Assembly (NCBI RefSeq): GCF_051014685.1
Contig: NW_027479039.1
Span: 1-64,000, forward strand
Direction of reading: 5' to 3'
Origin: Ptiloglossa arizonensis
Lineage: Eukaryota > Arthropoda > Insecta > Hymenoptera > Colletidae
DNA: 64,000 nucleotides
Shown: positions 38,701 to 52,917 of the stretch, piece by piece
How the letters are laid out: each line of letters begins with the position of its first letter
Position numbering within the stretch: the stretch's first letter is position 1
Notes under the pieces: generated by a model
Told to the model about the DNA's origin: nothing
Seen by the model: the letters and a program-made list of their open reading frames with translations, nothing else
Databases searched by the model: none
Made by a program: the position numbers and the translations under genes

Positions 38701-41700
38701 CTAACCCAAAAATTCCTGTTGCATCTGAAAGTAGAAACTCGCCCGATTACAACGGTATGTGTATTTTTTCCCTAGGCCATTCTGGTTAAGCATTAGGAGC
38801 AGCAGAAGTGCGAAAAAGTTGTTGTCTTCTCAACCATTTCTTAGCTTTAAACTCCCATATCTCGCGAACGGATTGACCAAACCCAGAAGTTCCTGCTGCG
38901 TCTGAAAGTAGAAACTCGCCCGATTACAACGATATGTGTATTTTTTCCCTAGGCCATTCTGGTTAAGCGTTAGGAGCAGCAGAAGTGCGAAAAATTTGTT
39001 GTCTTCTCAATCATTTCTTAGCTTCAAACTCCCATATCTCGCGAACGGATTGACCTAACCCAAAAATTCCTGTTGCATCTGAAAGTAGAAACTCGCCCGA
39101 TTACAACGGTATGTGTATTTTATCCCTAGGCCATTCTGGTTAAGCGTTTGGAGCAGCAGAATTGCGAAAAATTTTTTGCTTTCTCAACCATTTCTTGGCT
39201 TCAAACTGCCATATCTCGCGAACGGATTGACCTAACCCAAAAATTCCTATTGCATCTGAAAGTAGAAACTCGCCCGCTTACAACGGTACGTGTATTTTTC
39301 CCTTAGGCCATTCTGGTTAAGCGATTGGAGCAGCAGAAGTGCGAAAAATTTATTGTCTTGTCAACCATTTCTTAGGTTGAAAGTCCCATATCTCGCGAAC
39401 GTATTGACCTAACCCAAAAATTCCTATTGCATCTGAAAGTAGAAACTCGCCCGATTACAGCGGTATGTGTATTCTATCCCTAGGCAATTCTGGTTAAGCG
39501 TTTGGAGCAGCAGAATTGCGAAAAATTTTTTGCTTTCTCAACCATTTCTTGGCTTCAAACTGCCATATCTCGCGAACGGATTGACCTAACCCAAAAATTC
39601 CTATTGCATCTGAAAGTAGAAACTCGCCCGATTACAACGATATGCGTATTTTTTCCATAGGCCATTCTGGTTAAGCGTTAGGAGCAGCAGAAGTGCGAAA
39701 AATTTGTTGTCTTCTCAATCATTTCTTAGCTTCAAACTCCCATATCTCGCGAACGGATTGACCTAACCCAAAAATTCCTGTTGCATCTGAAAGTAGAAAC
39801 TCGTCCGCTTACAACGGTATGTGTATTTTTTCCCTAGGCCATTCTGGTTAAGCGTTAGGAGCAGCAGAAGTGCGAAAAATTTGTTGTCTTCTCAACCATT
39901 TCTTAGCTTCAAACTCCCATATCTCGCGAACGGATTGACCAAACCCAGATGTTCCTGCTGCGTCTGAAAGTAGAAACTCGCCCGATTACAACGATATGCG
40001 TATTTTTTCCCTAGGGCATTCTGGTTAAGCGTTTGGAGCAGCAGAATTGCGAAAAATGTTTTGCCTTCTCAACCACTTCTTGGCTTCAAACTCCCATATC
40101 TCGCGAACGGATTGACCTAACCCAAAAATTCCTGTTGCATCTGAAAGTAGAAACTCGCCCGATTACAACGGTATGTGTATTTTTTCCCTAGGCCATTCTG
40201 GTTAAGCGTTTGGAGCAGCAGAATTGCGAAAAATTTTTTGCTTTCTCAACCATTTCTTGGCTTCAAACTGCCATATCTCGCGAACGGATTGACCTAACCC
40301 AAAAATTCCTATTGCATCTGAAAGCAGAAACTCGCCCGATTACAACGGTATGTGTATTTTTCCCTTAGGCCACTCTGGTTAAGCGATTGGAGCAGCAGAA
40401 GTGCGAAAAATTTATTGTCTTGTCAACCATTTCTTAGCTTGAAAGACCCATATCTCGCGAACGTATTGACCTAACCCAAAAATTCCTGTTGCATCTGAAA
40501 GTAGAAACTCGCACGATTACAACGGTATGTGTAGTTTTTCCCTAGGCAATTCTGGTTAAGCGTTTGGAGCAGCAGAAGTGCTACAAATTTGTTGTCTTCT
40601 CAATCATTTCTTAGCTTCAAACTCCCATATCTCGCGAACGGATTGACCTAACCCAAAAATTCCTGTTGTGTCTGAAAGTAGAAACTCGCCCGATTACAAC
40701 GGTATATGTATTTTTTCCCTAGGCCATTCTGATTAAGCGTTTGGAGCAGCAGAATTGCGAAAAATTTGTTGTCTTCATAACCATTTCTTAGCTTCAAACT
40801 CCCATATCTCGCGAACGGATTGACCTAACCCAAAAATTCCTGTTGCATCTGAAAGTAGAAACTCGCCCGATTACAACGGTATGTGTATTTTTTCCCTAGA
40901 CCATTCTAGTTAAGCGTTTGGAGCAGCAGAATTGCGAAAAATTTTTTGCCTTCTCAACCATTTCTTGGCTTCAAACTCCCATATCTCGCGAACGGATTGA
41001 CCTAACCCAAAAATTCCTGTTGCATCTGAAAGTAGAAACTCGCCCGATTACAACGGTATGTGTATTTTTTCCCTAGCCCATTCTGGTTAAGCGTTTGGAG
41101 CAGCAGAATTGCGAAAAATTTTTTGCCGTCCCAACCATTTCTTGTCTTCAAACTCCCATATCCTGCGAACGGATTGACCTAACCCAAAAATTCCTATTGC
41201 ATCCGAAAGTAGAAACTCGCCCGATTACAACGGTATGTGTATTTTTTCCCTAGGCCATTCTGGTTAAGCGTTAGGAGCAGCAGAAGTGCGAAAAAGTTGT
41301 TGTCTTCTCAACCATTTCTTAGCTTTAAACTCCCATATCTCGCGAACGGATTGACCAAACCCAGAAGTTCCTGCTGCGTCTGAAAGTAGAAACTCGCCCG
41401 GTTACAACGGTATGTGTATTTTTTCCCTAGGCCATTCTGGTTAAGCGTTAGGAGCAGCAGAAGTGCGAAAAATTTGTTGTCTTCTCAATCATTTCTTAGC
41501 TTCAAACTCCCATATCTCGCGAACGGATTGACCTAACCCAAAAATTCCTATTGCATCCGAAAGTAGAAACTCGCCCGATTACAACGGTATGTGTATTTTT
41601 TCCCTAGGCCATTCTGGTTAAGCGTTAGGAGCAGCAGAAGTGCGAAAAAGTTGTTGTCTTCTCAACCATTTCTTAGCTTTAAACTCCCATATCTCGCGAA

Positions 41701-43910
41701 CGGATTGACCAAACCCAGAAGTTCCTGCTGCGTCTGAAAGTAGAAACTCGCCCGGTTACAACGGTATGTGTATTTTTTCCCTAGGCCATTCTGGTTAAGC
41801 GTTAGGAGCAGCAGAAGTGCGAAAAATTTGTTGTCTTCTCAATCATTTCTTAGCTTCAAACTCCCATATCTCGCGAACGGATTGACCTAACCCAAAAATT
41901 CCTGTTGCATCTGAAAGTAGAAACTCGCCCGCTTACAACGGTATGTGTATTTTTTCCCTAGGTCATTCTGGTTAAGCGTTAGGAGCAGCAGAAGTGCGAA
42001 AAATTTGTTGTCTTCTCAACCATTTCTTAGCTTCAAACTCCCATATCTCGCGAACGGATTGACCAAACCCAGAAGTTCCTGCTGCGTCTGAAAGTAGAAA
42101 CTCGCCCGATTACAACGATATGCGTATTTTTTCCCTAGGGCATTCTGGTTAAGCGTTTGGAGCAGCAGAATTGCGAAAAATGTTTTGCCTTCTCAACCAC
42201 TTCTTGGCTTCAGACTCCCATATCTCGCGAACGGATTGACCTAACCCAAAAATTCCTGTTGCATCTGAAAGTAGAAACTCGCCCGATTACAACGGTATGT
42301 GTATTTTTTCCCTAGGCCATTCTGGTTAAGCGTTTGGAGCAGCAGAATTGCGAAAAATTTTTTGCTTTCTCAACCATTTCTTGGCTTCAAACTGCCATAT
42401 CTCGCGAACGGATTGACCTAACCCAAAAATTCCTATTGCATCTGAAAGCAGAAACTCGCCCGATTACAACGGTATGTGTATTTTTCCCTTAGGCCACTCT
42501 GGTTAAGCGATTGGAGCAGCAGAAGTGCGAAAAATTTATTGTCTTGTCAACCATTTCTTAGCTTGAAAGTCCCATATCTCGCGAACGTATTGACCTAACC
42601 CAAAAATTCCTGTTGCATCTGAAAGTAGAAACTCGCCCGATTACAGCGGTATGTGTATTTTTTCCCTATGCCATTCTGGTTAAGCGTTTGGAGCAGCAGA
42701 AGTGCGAAAAATTTATTGTCTTCTCAACCATTTCTTGGCTTCAAACTCCCATATCTCTCGAACGGATTGACCAAACCCAAAAGTTCCTGTTGCGTCTGAA
42801 AGTAGAAACTCGCCCGATTACAACGATATGTGTATTTTTTCCCTAGGCCATTCTGGTTAAGCGTTAGGAGCAGCAGAAGTGCGAAAAATTTGTTGTCTTC
42901 TCAATCATTTCTTAGCTTCAAACTCCCATATCTCGCGAACGGATTGACCTAACCCAAAAATTCCTATTGCATCTGAAAGTAGAAACTCGCCCGATTACAG
43001 CGGTATGTGTATTCTTTCCCTAGGCAATTCTGGTTAAGCGTTTGGAGCAGCAGAATTGCCAAAAAATTTTTTGCTTTCTCAACCATTTCTTGGCTTCAAA
43101 CTGCCATATCTCGCGAACGAATTGACCTAACCCAAAAATTCCTATTGCATCTGAAAGTAGAAACTAGCCCGATTACAGCGGTACGTGAATTTTTCCCTTA
43201 GGCCATTCTGGTTAAGCGTTTGGAGCAGCAGAATTGCGAAAAATTTTTTGCTTTCTCAACCATTTCTTGGCTTCAAACTGCCATATCTCGCGAACGGATT
43301 GACCTAACCAAAAAATTCCTATTGCATCTGAAAGTAGAAACTCGCCCGATTACAACGGTACGTGTATTTTTCCCTTAGGCCATTCTGGTTAAGCGATTGG
43401 AGCAGCAGAAGTGCGAAAAATTTGTTGTCTTCTCAACCATTTCTTAGCTTCAAACTCCCATATCTCGCGAACGGATTGACCAAACCCAGAAGTTCCTGCT
43501 GCGTCTGAAAGTAGAAACTCGCCCGATTACAACGATATGCGTATTTTTTCCCTAGGCCATTGTGGTTAAGCGTTTGGAGCAGCAGAAGTGCGAAAAATTT
43601 GTTGTCTTCTCAACCATTTTGTGGCTTCAAACTCCCATATCTCGCGAACGGATTGATCTAACCCAAAAATTCCTGTTGCGTCTGAAAGTAGAAACTCGCC
43701 CGATTACAACGGTATGTGTATTTTTTCCCTAGGCCATTCTGATTAAGCGTTTGGTGCAGCAGAAGTGCGAAAAATTTGTTGTCTTCATAACCATTTCTTA
43801 GCTTCAAACTCCCATATCTCGCGAACGGATTGACCTAACCCAAAAATTCCTATTGCATCTGAAAGTAGAAACTCGCCCGATTACAACGGTACGTGTATTT
43901 TTCCCTTAGG
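35767..43910. repeat. Superblock copy 2 (about 8.14 kb, 46 monomers)
   Basis: It opens at 35767 with the gcgattgg/ttaggttg monomer joined to an upstream gatatgcg half-unit, a join different from the 27091 start. It then follows copy 1 closely to about 38.16 kb, where it switches from the gaattgacc path to cctaacctaaaaattcc, skipping five monomers of copy 1. It carries its own additions near 38.95-39.3 kb and a dimer duplication at 41.2-41.9 kb, and only one copy of the 8-mer. ttctatccc near 39474 is private to it. Confidence 0.8.
41227..41934. repeat. Dimer tandem duplication (2 x 354 bp)
   Basis: Two monomers, the gcgttagg/aaagttgttg class and a cccggttacaacgg class with tcaatcatttc, are repeated once in tandem. 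The gcatccgaaag marker just before each copy falls at 41201 and 41555, exactly 354 bp apart. The copies look identical by eye. After the second copy the array continues with the cccgcttacaacgg monomer at about 41930. Confidence 0.85.
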
Positions 43911-46900
43911 CCATTCTGGTTAAGCGATTGGAGCAGCAGAAGTGCGAAAAATTTATTGTCTTGTCCACCATTTCTTAGGTTGAAAGTCCCATATCTCGCG
44001 AACGTATTGACCTAACCCAAAAATTCCTATTGCATCTGAAAGTAGAAACTCGCCCGATTACAGCGGTATGTGTATTCTTTCCCTAGGCAATTCTGGTTAA
44101 GCGTTTGGAGCAGCAGAATTGCCAAAAAATTTTTTGCTTTCTCAACCATTTCTTGGCTTCAAACTGCCATATCTCGCGAACGGATTGACCTAACCCAAAA
44201 ATTCCTATTGCATCTGAAAGTAGAAACTAGCCCGATTACAGCGGTACGTGAATTTTTCCCTTAGGCCATTCTGGTTAAGCGATTGGAGCAGCAGAAGTGC
44301 GAAAAATTTATTGTCTTCTCAACCATTTCTTGGCTTCAAACTCCCATATCTCTCGAACGGATTGACCAAACCCAGAAGTTCCTGCTGCGTCTGAAAGTAG
44401 AAACTCGCCCGATTACAACGATATGTGTATTTTTTCCATAGGCCATTCTGGTTAAGCGTTAGGAGCAGCAGAAGTGCGAAAAATTTGTTGTCTTCTCAAT
44501 CATTTCTTAGCTTCAAACTCCCATATCTCGCGAACGGATTGACCTAACCCAAAAATTCCTGTTGCATCTGAAAGTAGAAACTCGCCCGCTTACAACGGTA
44601 TGTGTATTTTTTCCCTAGGCCATTCTGGTTAAGCGTTAGGAGCAGCAGAATTGCGAAAAATTTGTTGTCTTCTCAACCATTTCTTAGCTTCAAACTCCCA
44701 TATCTCGCGAACGGATTGACCAAACCCAGAAGTTCCTGCTGCGTCTGAAAGTAGAAACTCGCCCGATTACAACGATATGCGTATTTTTTCCCTAGGGCAT
44801 TCTGGTTAAGCGTTTGGAGCAGCAGAATTGCGAAAAATGTTTTGCCTTCTCAACCACTTCTTGGCTTCAAACTCCCATATCTCGCGAACGGATTGACCTA
44901 ACCCAAAAATTCCTGTTGCATCTGAAAGTAGAAACTCGCCCGATTACAACGGTATGTGTATTTTTTCCCTAGGCCATTCTGGTTAAGCGTTTGGAGCAGC
45001 AGAATTGCGAAAAATTTTTTGCTTTCTCAACCATTTCTTGGCTTCAAACTGCCATATCTCGCGAACGGATTGACCTAACCCAAAAATTCCTATTGCATCT
45101 GAAAGCAGAAACTCGCCCGATTACAACGGTATGTGTATTTTTCCCTTAGGCCACTCTGGTTAAGCGATTGGAGCAGCAGAAGTGCGGAAAATTTATTGTC
45201 TTGTCAACCATTTCTTAGCTTGAAAGTCCCATATCTCGCGAACGTATTGACCTAACCCAAAAATTCCTGTTGCATCTGAAAGTAGAAACTCGCCCGATTA
45301 CAGCGGTATGTGTATTTTTTCCCTATGCCATTCTGGTTAAGCGTTTGGAGCAGCAGAAGTGCGAAAAATTTATTGTCTTCTCAACCATTTCTTGGCTTCA
45401 AACTCCCATATCTCTCGAACGGATTGACCAAACCCAGAAGTTCCTGCTGCGTCTGAAAGTAGAAACTCGCCCGATTACAACGATATGTGTATTTTTTCCA
45501 TACGCCATTCTGGTTAAGCGTTAGGAGCAGCAGAAGTGCGAAAAATTTGTTGTCTTCTCAATCATTTCTTAGCTTCAAACTCCCATATCTCGCGAACGGA
45601 TTGACCTAACCCAAAAATTCCTGTTGCATCTGAAAGTAGAAACTCGCCCGCTTACAACGGTATGTGTATTTTTTCCCTAGGCCATTCTGGTTAAGCGTTT
45701 GGAGCAGCAGAATTGCGAAAAATTTGTTGTCTTCTCAACCATTTCTTAGCTTCAAACTCCCATATCTCGCGAACGGATTGACCAAACCCAGAAGTTCCTG
45801 CTGCGTCTGAAAGTAGAAACTCGCCCGATTACAACGATATGGGTATTTTTTCCCTAGGGCATTCTGGTTAAGCGTTTGGAGCAGCAGAATTGCGAAAAAT
45901 GTTTTGCCTTCTCAACCACTTCTTGGCTTCAAACTGCCATATCTCGCGAACGGATTGACCTAACCCAAAAATTCCTATTGCATCTGAAAGTAGAAACTCG
46001 CCCGATTACAGCGGTATGTGTATTTTTTCCCTATGCCATTCTGGTTAAGCGTTTGGAGCAGCAGAATTGCGAAAAATTTTTTGCTTTCTCAACCATTTCT
46101 TGGCTTCAAACTGCCATATCTCGCGAACGGATTGACCTAACCAAAAAATTCCTATTGCATCTGAAAGTAGAAACTCGCCCGATTACAACGGTACGTGTAT
46201 TTTTCCCTTAGGCCATTCTGGTTAAGCGATTGGAGCAGCAGAAGTGCGAAAAATTTGTTGTCTTCTCAACCATTTCTTAGCTTCAAACTCCCATATCTCG
46301 CGAACGGATTGACCAAACCCAGAAGATCCTGCTGCGTCTGAAAGTAGAAACTCGCCCGATTACAACGATATGCGTATTTTTTCCCTAGGCCATTCTGGTT
46401 AAGCGTTTGGAGCAGCAGAAGTGCGAAAAATTTGTTGTCTTCTCAACCATTTTGTGGCTTCAAACTCCCATATCTCGCGAACGGATTGATCTAACCCAAA
46501 AATTCCTGTTGCGTCTGAAAGTAGAAACTCGCCCGATTACAACGGTATGTGTATTTTTTCCCTAGGCCATTCTGATTAAGCGTTTGGTGCAGCAGAAGTG
46601 CGAAAAATTTGTTGTCTTCATAACCATTTCTTAGCTTCAAACTCCCATATCTCGCGAACGGATTGACCTAACCCAAAAATTCCTATTGCATCTGAAAGTA
46701 GAAACTCGCCCGATTACAACGGTACGTGTATTTTTCCCTTAGGCCATTCTGGTTAAGCGATTGGAGCAGCAGAAGTGCGAAAAATTTATTGTCTTGTCAA
46801 CCATTTCTTAGGTTGAAAGTCCCATATCTCGCGAACGTATTGACCGAACCCAAAAATTCCTATTGCATCTGAAAGTAGAAACTCGCCCGATTACAGCGGT

Positions 46901-48492
46901 ATGTGTATTCTTTCCCTAGGCAATTCTGGTAAAGCGTTTGGAGCAGCAGAATTGCGAAAAATTTTTTGCTTTCTGAACCATTTCTTGGCTTCAAACTGCC
47001 ATATCTCGCGAACGGATTGACCTAACCTAAAAATTCCTATTGCATCTGAAAGTAGAAACTCGCCCGATTACAGCGGTACGTGTATTTTTCCCTTAGGCCA
47101 TTCTGGTTAAGCGATTGGAGCAGCAGAAGTGCGAAAAATTTGTTGTCTTCTCAACCATTTCTTAGCTTGAAAGTCCCATATCTCGCGAACGTATTGACCT
47201 AACCCAAAAATTCCTGTTGCATCTGAAAGTAGAAACTCGCACGATTACAGCGGTATGTGTAGTTTTTCCCTAGGCAATTCTGGTTAAGCGTTTGGAGCAG
47301 CAGAAGTGCGACAAATTTGTTGTCTTCTCAATCATTTCTTAGCTTCAAACTCCCATATCTCGCGAACGGATTGACCTAACCCAAAAATTCCTATTGCATC
47401 TGAAAGTAGAAACTCGCCCGATTACAGCGGTATGTGTAGTTTTTCCCTAGGCAATTCTGGTTAAGCGTTTGGAGCAGCAGAAGTGCGACAAATTTGTTGT
47501 CTTCTCAATCATTTCTTAGCTTCAAACTCCCATATCTCGGGAACGGATTGACCTAACCCAAAAATTCCTGTTGCATCTGAAAGTAGAAACTCGCCCGATT
47601 ACAACGGTATGTGTATTTTTTCCCTAGGCCATTCTGGTTAAGCATTAGGAGCAGCAGAAGTGCGAAAAAGTTGTTGTCTTCTCAACCATTTCTTAGCTTT
47701 AAACTCCCATATCTCGCGAACGGATTGACCAAACCCAGAAGTTCCTGCTGCGTCTGAAAGTAGAAACTCGCCCGATTACAACGATATGTGTATTTTTTCC
47801 CTAGGCCATTCTGGTTAAGCGTTAGGAGCAGCAGAAGTGCGAAAAATTGGTTGTCTTCTCAATCATTTCTTAGCTTCAAACTCCCATATCTCGCGAACGG
47901 ATTGACCTAACCCAAAAATTCCTGTTGCATCTGAAAGTAGAAACTCGCCCGATTACAACGGTATGTGTATTTTTTCCCTAGGCCATTCTGGTTAAGCGTT
48001 TGGAGCAGCAGAATTGCGAAAAATTTTTTGCTTTCTCAACCATTTCTTGGCTTCAAACTGCCATATCTCGCGAACGGATTGACCTAACCCAAAAATTCCT
48101 ATTGCATCTGAAAGTAGAAACTCGCCCGCTTACAACGGTACGTGTATTTTTCCCTTAGGCCATTCTGGTTAAGCGATTGGAGCAGCAGAAGTGCGAAAAA
48201 TTTATTGTCTTGTCAACCATTTCTTAGGTTGAAAGTCCCATATCTCGCGAACGTATTGACATAACCCAAAAATTCCTATTGCATCTGAAAGTAGAAACTC
48301 GCCCGATTACAGCGGTATGTGTATTCTTTCCCTAGGCAATTCTGGTTAAGCGTTTGGAGCAGCAGAATTGCGAAAAATTTTTTGCTTTCTCAACCATTTC
48401 TTGGCTTCAAACTGCCATATCTCGCGAACGGATTGACCTAACCCAAAAATTCCTATTGCATCTGAAAGTAGAAACTCGCCCGATTACAGCGG
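43911..48492. repeat. Superblock copy 3 (merges into 11/14-mer domain)
   Basis: The start is marked by the gcgattgg/ttaggttg monomer at 43911, which carries gtccacc, followed by the gccaaaaaatttt monomer. Order then follows copies 1 and 2: gaaagcag...ccactctgg, tatgtg/ccatacgcc, gaagatcctgctg (46321), cctaacctaaaa (about 47024), cgcacgatt (47239), gcattaggagc (about 47643) and cccgcttacaacggtacg (about 48127). Two extra monomers lie between its start and gaagatcctg compared with copy 1. Single-base privates include gatatgggt near 45841, cgaaaaattggttg near 47841 and ggtaaagcg near 46929. Beyond 48.5 kb it continues without a break into the next HOR domain. Confidence 0.78.
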
Positions 48493-50439
48493 TACGTGTA
48501 TTTTTCCCTTAGGCCATTCTGGTTAAGCGATTGGAGCAGCAGAAGTGCGAAAAATTTATTGTCTTCTCAACCATTTCTTGGCTTCAAACTCCCATATCTC
48601 TCGAACGGATTGACCAAACCCAGAAGTTCCTGCTGCCTCTGAAAGTAGAAACTCGCCCGATTACAACGATATGTGTATTTTTTCCATAGGCCATTCTGGT
48701 TAAGCGTTAGGAGCAGCAGAAGTGCGAAAAATTTGTTGTCTTCTCAATCATTTCTTAGCTTCAAACTCCCATATCTCGCGAACGGATTGACCTAACCCAA
48801 AAATTCCTGTTGCATCTGAAAGTAGAAACTCGCCCGCTTACAACGGTATGTGTATTTTTCCCCTAGGCCATTCTGGTTAAGCGTTAGGAGCAGCAGAAGT
48901 GCGAAAAATTTGTTGTCTTCTCAACCATTTCTTAGCTTCAAACTCCCATATCTCGCGAACGGATTGACCAAACCCAGAAGTTCCTGCTGCGTCTGAAAGT
49001 AGAAACTCGCCCGATTACAACGATATGCGTATTTTTTCCCTAGGGCATTCTGGTTAAGCGTTTGGAGCAGCAGAATTGCGAAAAATGTTTTGCCTTCTCA
49101 ACCACTTCTTGGCTTCAAACTCCCATATCTCGCGAACGGATTGACCTAACCCAAAAATTCCTGTTGCATCTGAAAGTAGAAACTCGCCCGATTACAACGG
49201 TATGTGTATTTTTTCCCTAGGCCATTCTGGTTAAGCGTTTGGAGCAGCAGAATTGCGAAAAATTTTTTGCTTTCTCAACCATTTCTTGGCTTCAAACTGC
49301 CATATCTCGCGAACGGATTGACCTAACCCAAAAATTCCTATTGCATCTGAAAGCAGAAACTCGCCCGATTACAACGGTATATGTATTTTTCCCTTAGGCC
49401 ACTCTGGTTAGGCGATTGGAGCAGCAGAAGTGCGAAAAATTTATTGTCTTGTCAACCATTTCTTAGCTTGAAAGACCCATATCTCGCGAACGTATTGACC
49501 TAACCCAAAAATTCCTGTTGCATCTGAAAGTAGAAACTCGCACGATTACAGCGGTATGTGTAGTTTTTCCCTAGGCAATTCTGGTTAAGCGTTTGGAGCA
49601 GCAGAAGTGCTACAAATTTGTTGTCTTCTCAATCATTTCTTAGCTTCAAACTCCCATATCTCGCGAACGGATTGACCTAACCCAAAAATTCCTGTTGTGT
49701 CTGAAAGTAGAAACTCGCCCGATTACAACGGTATATGTATTTTTTCCCTAGGCCATTCTGATTAAGCGTTTGGAGCAGCAGAATTGCGAAAAATTTGTTG
49801 TCTTCATAACCATTTCTTAGCTTCAAACTCCCATATCTCGCGAACGGATTGACCTAACCCAAAAATTCCTGTTGCATCTGAAAGTAGAAACTCGCCCGAT
49901 TACAACGGTATGTGTATTTTTTCCCTAGGCCATTCTAGTTAAGCGTTTCGAGCAGCATAATTGCTAAAAATGTTTTGCCTTCTCAACCATTTCTTGGCAT
50001 CAAACTCCCATATCTCGCGAACGGATTGACCTAACCCAAAAATTCCTATTGCATCTGAAAGTAGACACTCGCCCGATTACAGGGGTATGTGTATTTTTTC
50101 CCTAGGCAATTCTGGTTAAGCGTTTGGAGCAGCAGAATTGCGAAAAATGTTTTGCCTTCTCAACAATTTCTTGGCTTCAAGCTCCCATATCTCGCGAACG
50201 GATTGACCTAACCCAAAAACTCCTATTGCATCTGAAAGTAGAAACTCGCCCGATTACAACGGTACGTGTATTTTTCCCTTAGGCCATTCTGGTTAAGCGT
50301 TTGGAGCAGCAGAATTGCGAAAAATTTTTTGCTTTCTCAACCATTTCTTGGCTTCAAACTGCCATATCTCGCGAACGGATTGACCTAACCCAAAAATTCC
50401 TATTGCATCTGAAAGTAGAAACTCGCCCGATTACAGCGG
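48493..50439. repeat. 11-monomer HOR, founder-like copy (1947 bp)
   Basis: It begins at the agcggtacgtgtatttttccc monomer and returns to the same point at 50440 after 1947 bp (11 x 177). It ends with a three-monomer set called X-Y-Z here: X has gttaagcgtttcgagcagcat, Y has gacactcgcccgattacagggg, and Z has cccaaaaactcctattg; the set spans 49909-50439. It lacks the second X-Y-Z set of the following units and keeps the older ttgtcttctcaatc near 48737, where later copies have ttgtgttctcaatc. It has its own tatatgtatttttccc near 49380. Confidence 0.88.
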
Positions 50440-52917
50440 TACGTGTATTTTTCCCTTAGGCCATTCTGGTTAAGCGATTGGAGCAGCAGAAGTGCGAAAA
50501 ATTTATTGTCTTCTCAACCATTTCTTGGCGTCAAACTCCCATATCTCTCGAACGGATTGACCAAACCCAGAAGTTCCTGCTGCCTCTGAAAGTAGAAACT
50601 CGCCCGATTACAACGATATGTGTATTTTTTCCATAGGCCATTCTGGTTAAGCGTTAGGAGCAGCAGAAGTGCGAAAAATTTGTTGTGTTCTCAATCATTT
50701 CTTAGCTTCAAACTCCCATATCTCGCGAACGGATTGACCTAACCCAAAAATTCCTGTTGCATCTGAAAGTAGAAACTCGCCCGCTTACAACGGTATGTGT
50801 ATTTTTTCCCTAGGCCATTCTGGTTAAGCGTTAGGAGCAGCAGAAGTGCGAAAAATTTGTTGTCTTCTCAACCATTTCTTAGCTTCAAACTCCCATATCT
50901 CGCGAACGGATTGACCAAACCCAGAAGTTCCTGCTGCGTCTGAAAGTAGAAACTCGCCCGATTACAACGATATGCGTATTTTTTCCCTAGGGCATTCTGG
51001 TTAAGCGTTTGGAGCAGCAGAATTGCGAAAAATGTTTTGCCTTCTCAACCACTTCTTGGCTTCAAACTCCCATATCTCGCGAACGGATTGACCTAACCCA
51101 AAAATTCCTGTTGCATCTGAAAGTAGAAACTCGCCCGATTACAACGGTATGTGTATTTTTTCCCTAGGCCATTCTGGTTAAGCGTTTGGAGCAGCAGAAT
51201 TGCGAAAAATTTTTTGCTTTCTCAACCATTTCTTGGCTTCAAACTGCCATATCTCGCGAACGGATTGACCTAACCCAAAAATTCCTATTGCATCTGAAAG
51301 CAGAAACTCGCCCGATTACAACGGTATGTGTATTTTTCCCTTAGGCCACTCTGGTTAGGCGATTGGAGCAGCAGAAGTGCGAAAAATTTATTGTCTTGTC
51401 AACCATTTCTTAGCTTGAAAGACCCATATCTCGCGAACGTATTGACCTAACCCAAAAATTCCTGTTGCATCTGAAAGTAGAAACTCGCACGATTACAGCG
51501 GTATGTGTAGTTTTTCCCTAGGCAATTCTGGTTAAGCGTTTGGAGCAGCAGAAGTGCTACAAATTTGTTGTCTTCTCAATCATTTCTTAGCTTCAAACTC
51601 CCATATCTCGCGAACGGATTGACCTAACCCAAAAATTCCTGTTGTGTCTGAAAGTAGAAACTCGCCCGATTACAACGGTATATGTATTTTTTCCCTAGGC
51701 CATTCTGATTAAGCGTTTGGAGCAGCAGAATTGCGAAAAATTTGTTGTCTTCATAACCATTTCTTAGCTTCAAACTCCCATATCTCGCGAACGGATTGAC
51801 CTAACCCAAAAATTCCTGTTGCATCTGAAAGTAGAAACGAGCCCGATTACAACGGTATGTGTATTTTTTCCCTAGGCCATTCTAGTTAAGCGTTTCGAGC
51901 AGCATAATTGCTAAAAATGTTTTGCCTTCTCAACCATTTCTTGGCATCAAACTCCCATATCTCGCGAACGGATTGACCTAACCCAAAAATTCCTATTGCA
52001 TCTGAAAGTAGACACTCGCCCGATTACAGGGGTATGTGTATTTTTTCCCTAGGCAATTCTGGTTAAGCGTTTGGAGCAGCAGAATTGCGAAAAATGTTTT
52101 GCCTTCTCAACAATTTCTTGGCTTCAAGCTCCCATATCTCGCGAACGGATTGACCTAACCCAAAAACTCCTATTGCATCTGAAAGTAGAAACTCGCCCGA
52201 TTACAACGGTACGTGTATTTTTCCCTTAGGCCATTCTGGTTAAGCGTTTGGAGCAGCAGAATAGCGAAAAATTTTTTGCCTTCTCAACCATTTCTAGGCT
52301 TCAAACTCCCATATCTCGCGAACGGATTGACCTAACCCAAAAATTCCTGTTGCATCTGAAAGTAGAAACTCGCCCGATTACAACGGTATGTGTATTTTTT
52401 CCCTAGGCCATTCTAGTTAAGCGTTTCGAGCAGCATAATTGCTAAAAATGTTTTGCCTTCTCAACCATTTCTTGGCATCAAACTCCCATATCTCGCGAAC
52501 GGATTGACCTAACCCAAAAATTCCTATTGCATCTGAAAGTAGACACTCGCCCGATTACAGGGGTATGTGTATTTTTTCCCTAGGCAATTCTGGTTAAGCG
52601 TTTGGAGCAGCAGAATTGCGAAAAATGTTTTGCCTTCTCAACAATTTCTTGGCTTCAAGCTCCCATATCTCGCGAACGGATTGACCTAACCCAAAAACTC
52701 CTATTGCATCTGAAAGTAGAAACTCGCCCGATTACAACGGTACGTGTATTTTTCCCTTAGGCCATTCTGGTTAAGCGTTTGGAGCAGCAGAATTGCGAAA
52801 AATTTTTTGCTTTCTCAACCATTTCTTGGCTTCAAACTGCCATATCTCGCGAACGGATTGACCTAACCCAAAAATTCCTATTGCATCTGAAAGTAGAAAC
52901 TCGCCCGATTACAGCGG
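50440..52917. repeat. 14-monomer HOR copy A (2478 bp)
   Basis: Exactly 2478 bp (14 x 177): the 11-mer plus a second X-Y-Z triplet (51856-52386 and 52387-52917). The first Z monomer has acquired gaatagcg and tttctaggc, while the last keeps gaattgcg/ttttttgctttc. Private bases include ttggcgtcaaac near 50527 and gaaacgagccc near 51837. It shares ttgtgttctcaatc with the next two copies but not with the 11-mer. Confidence 0.9.
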
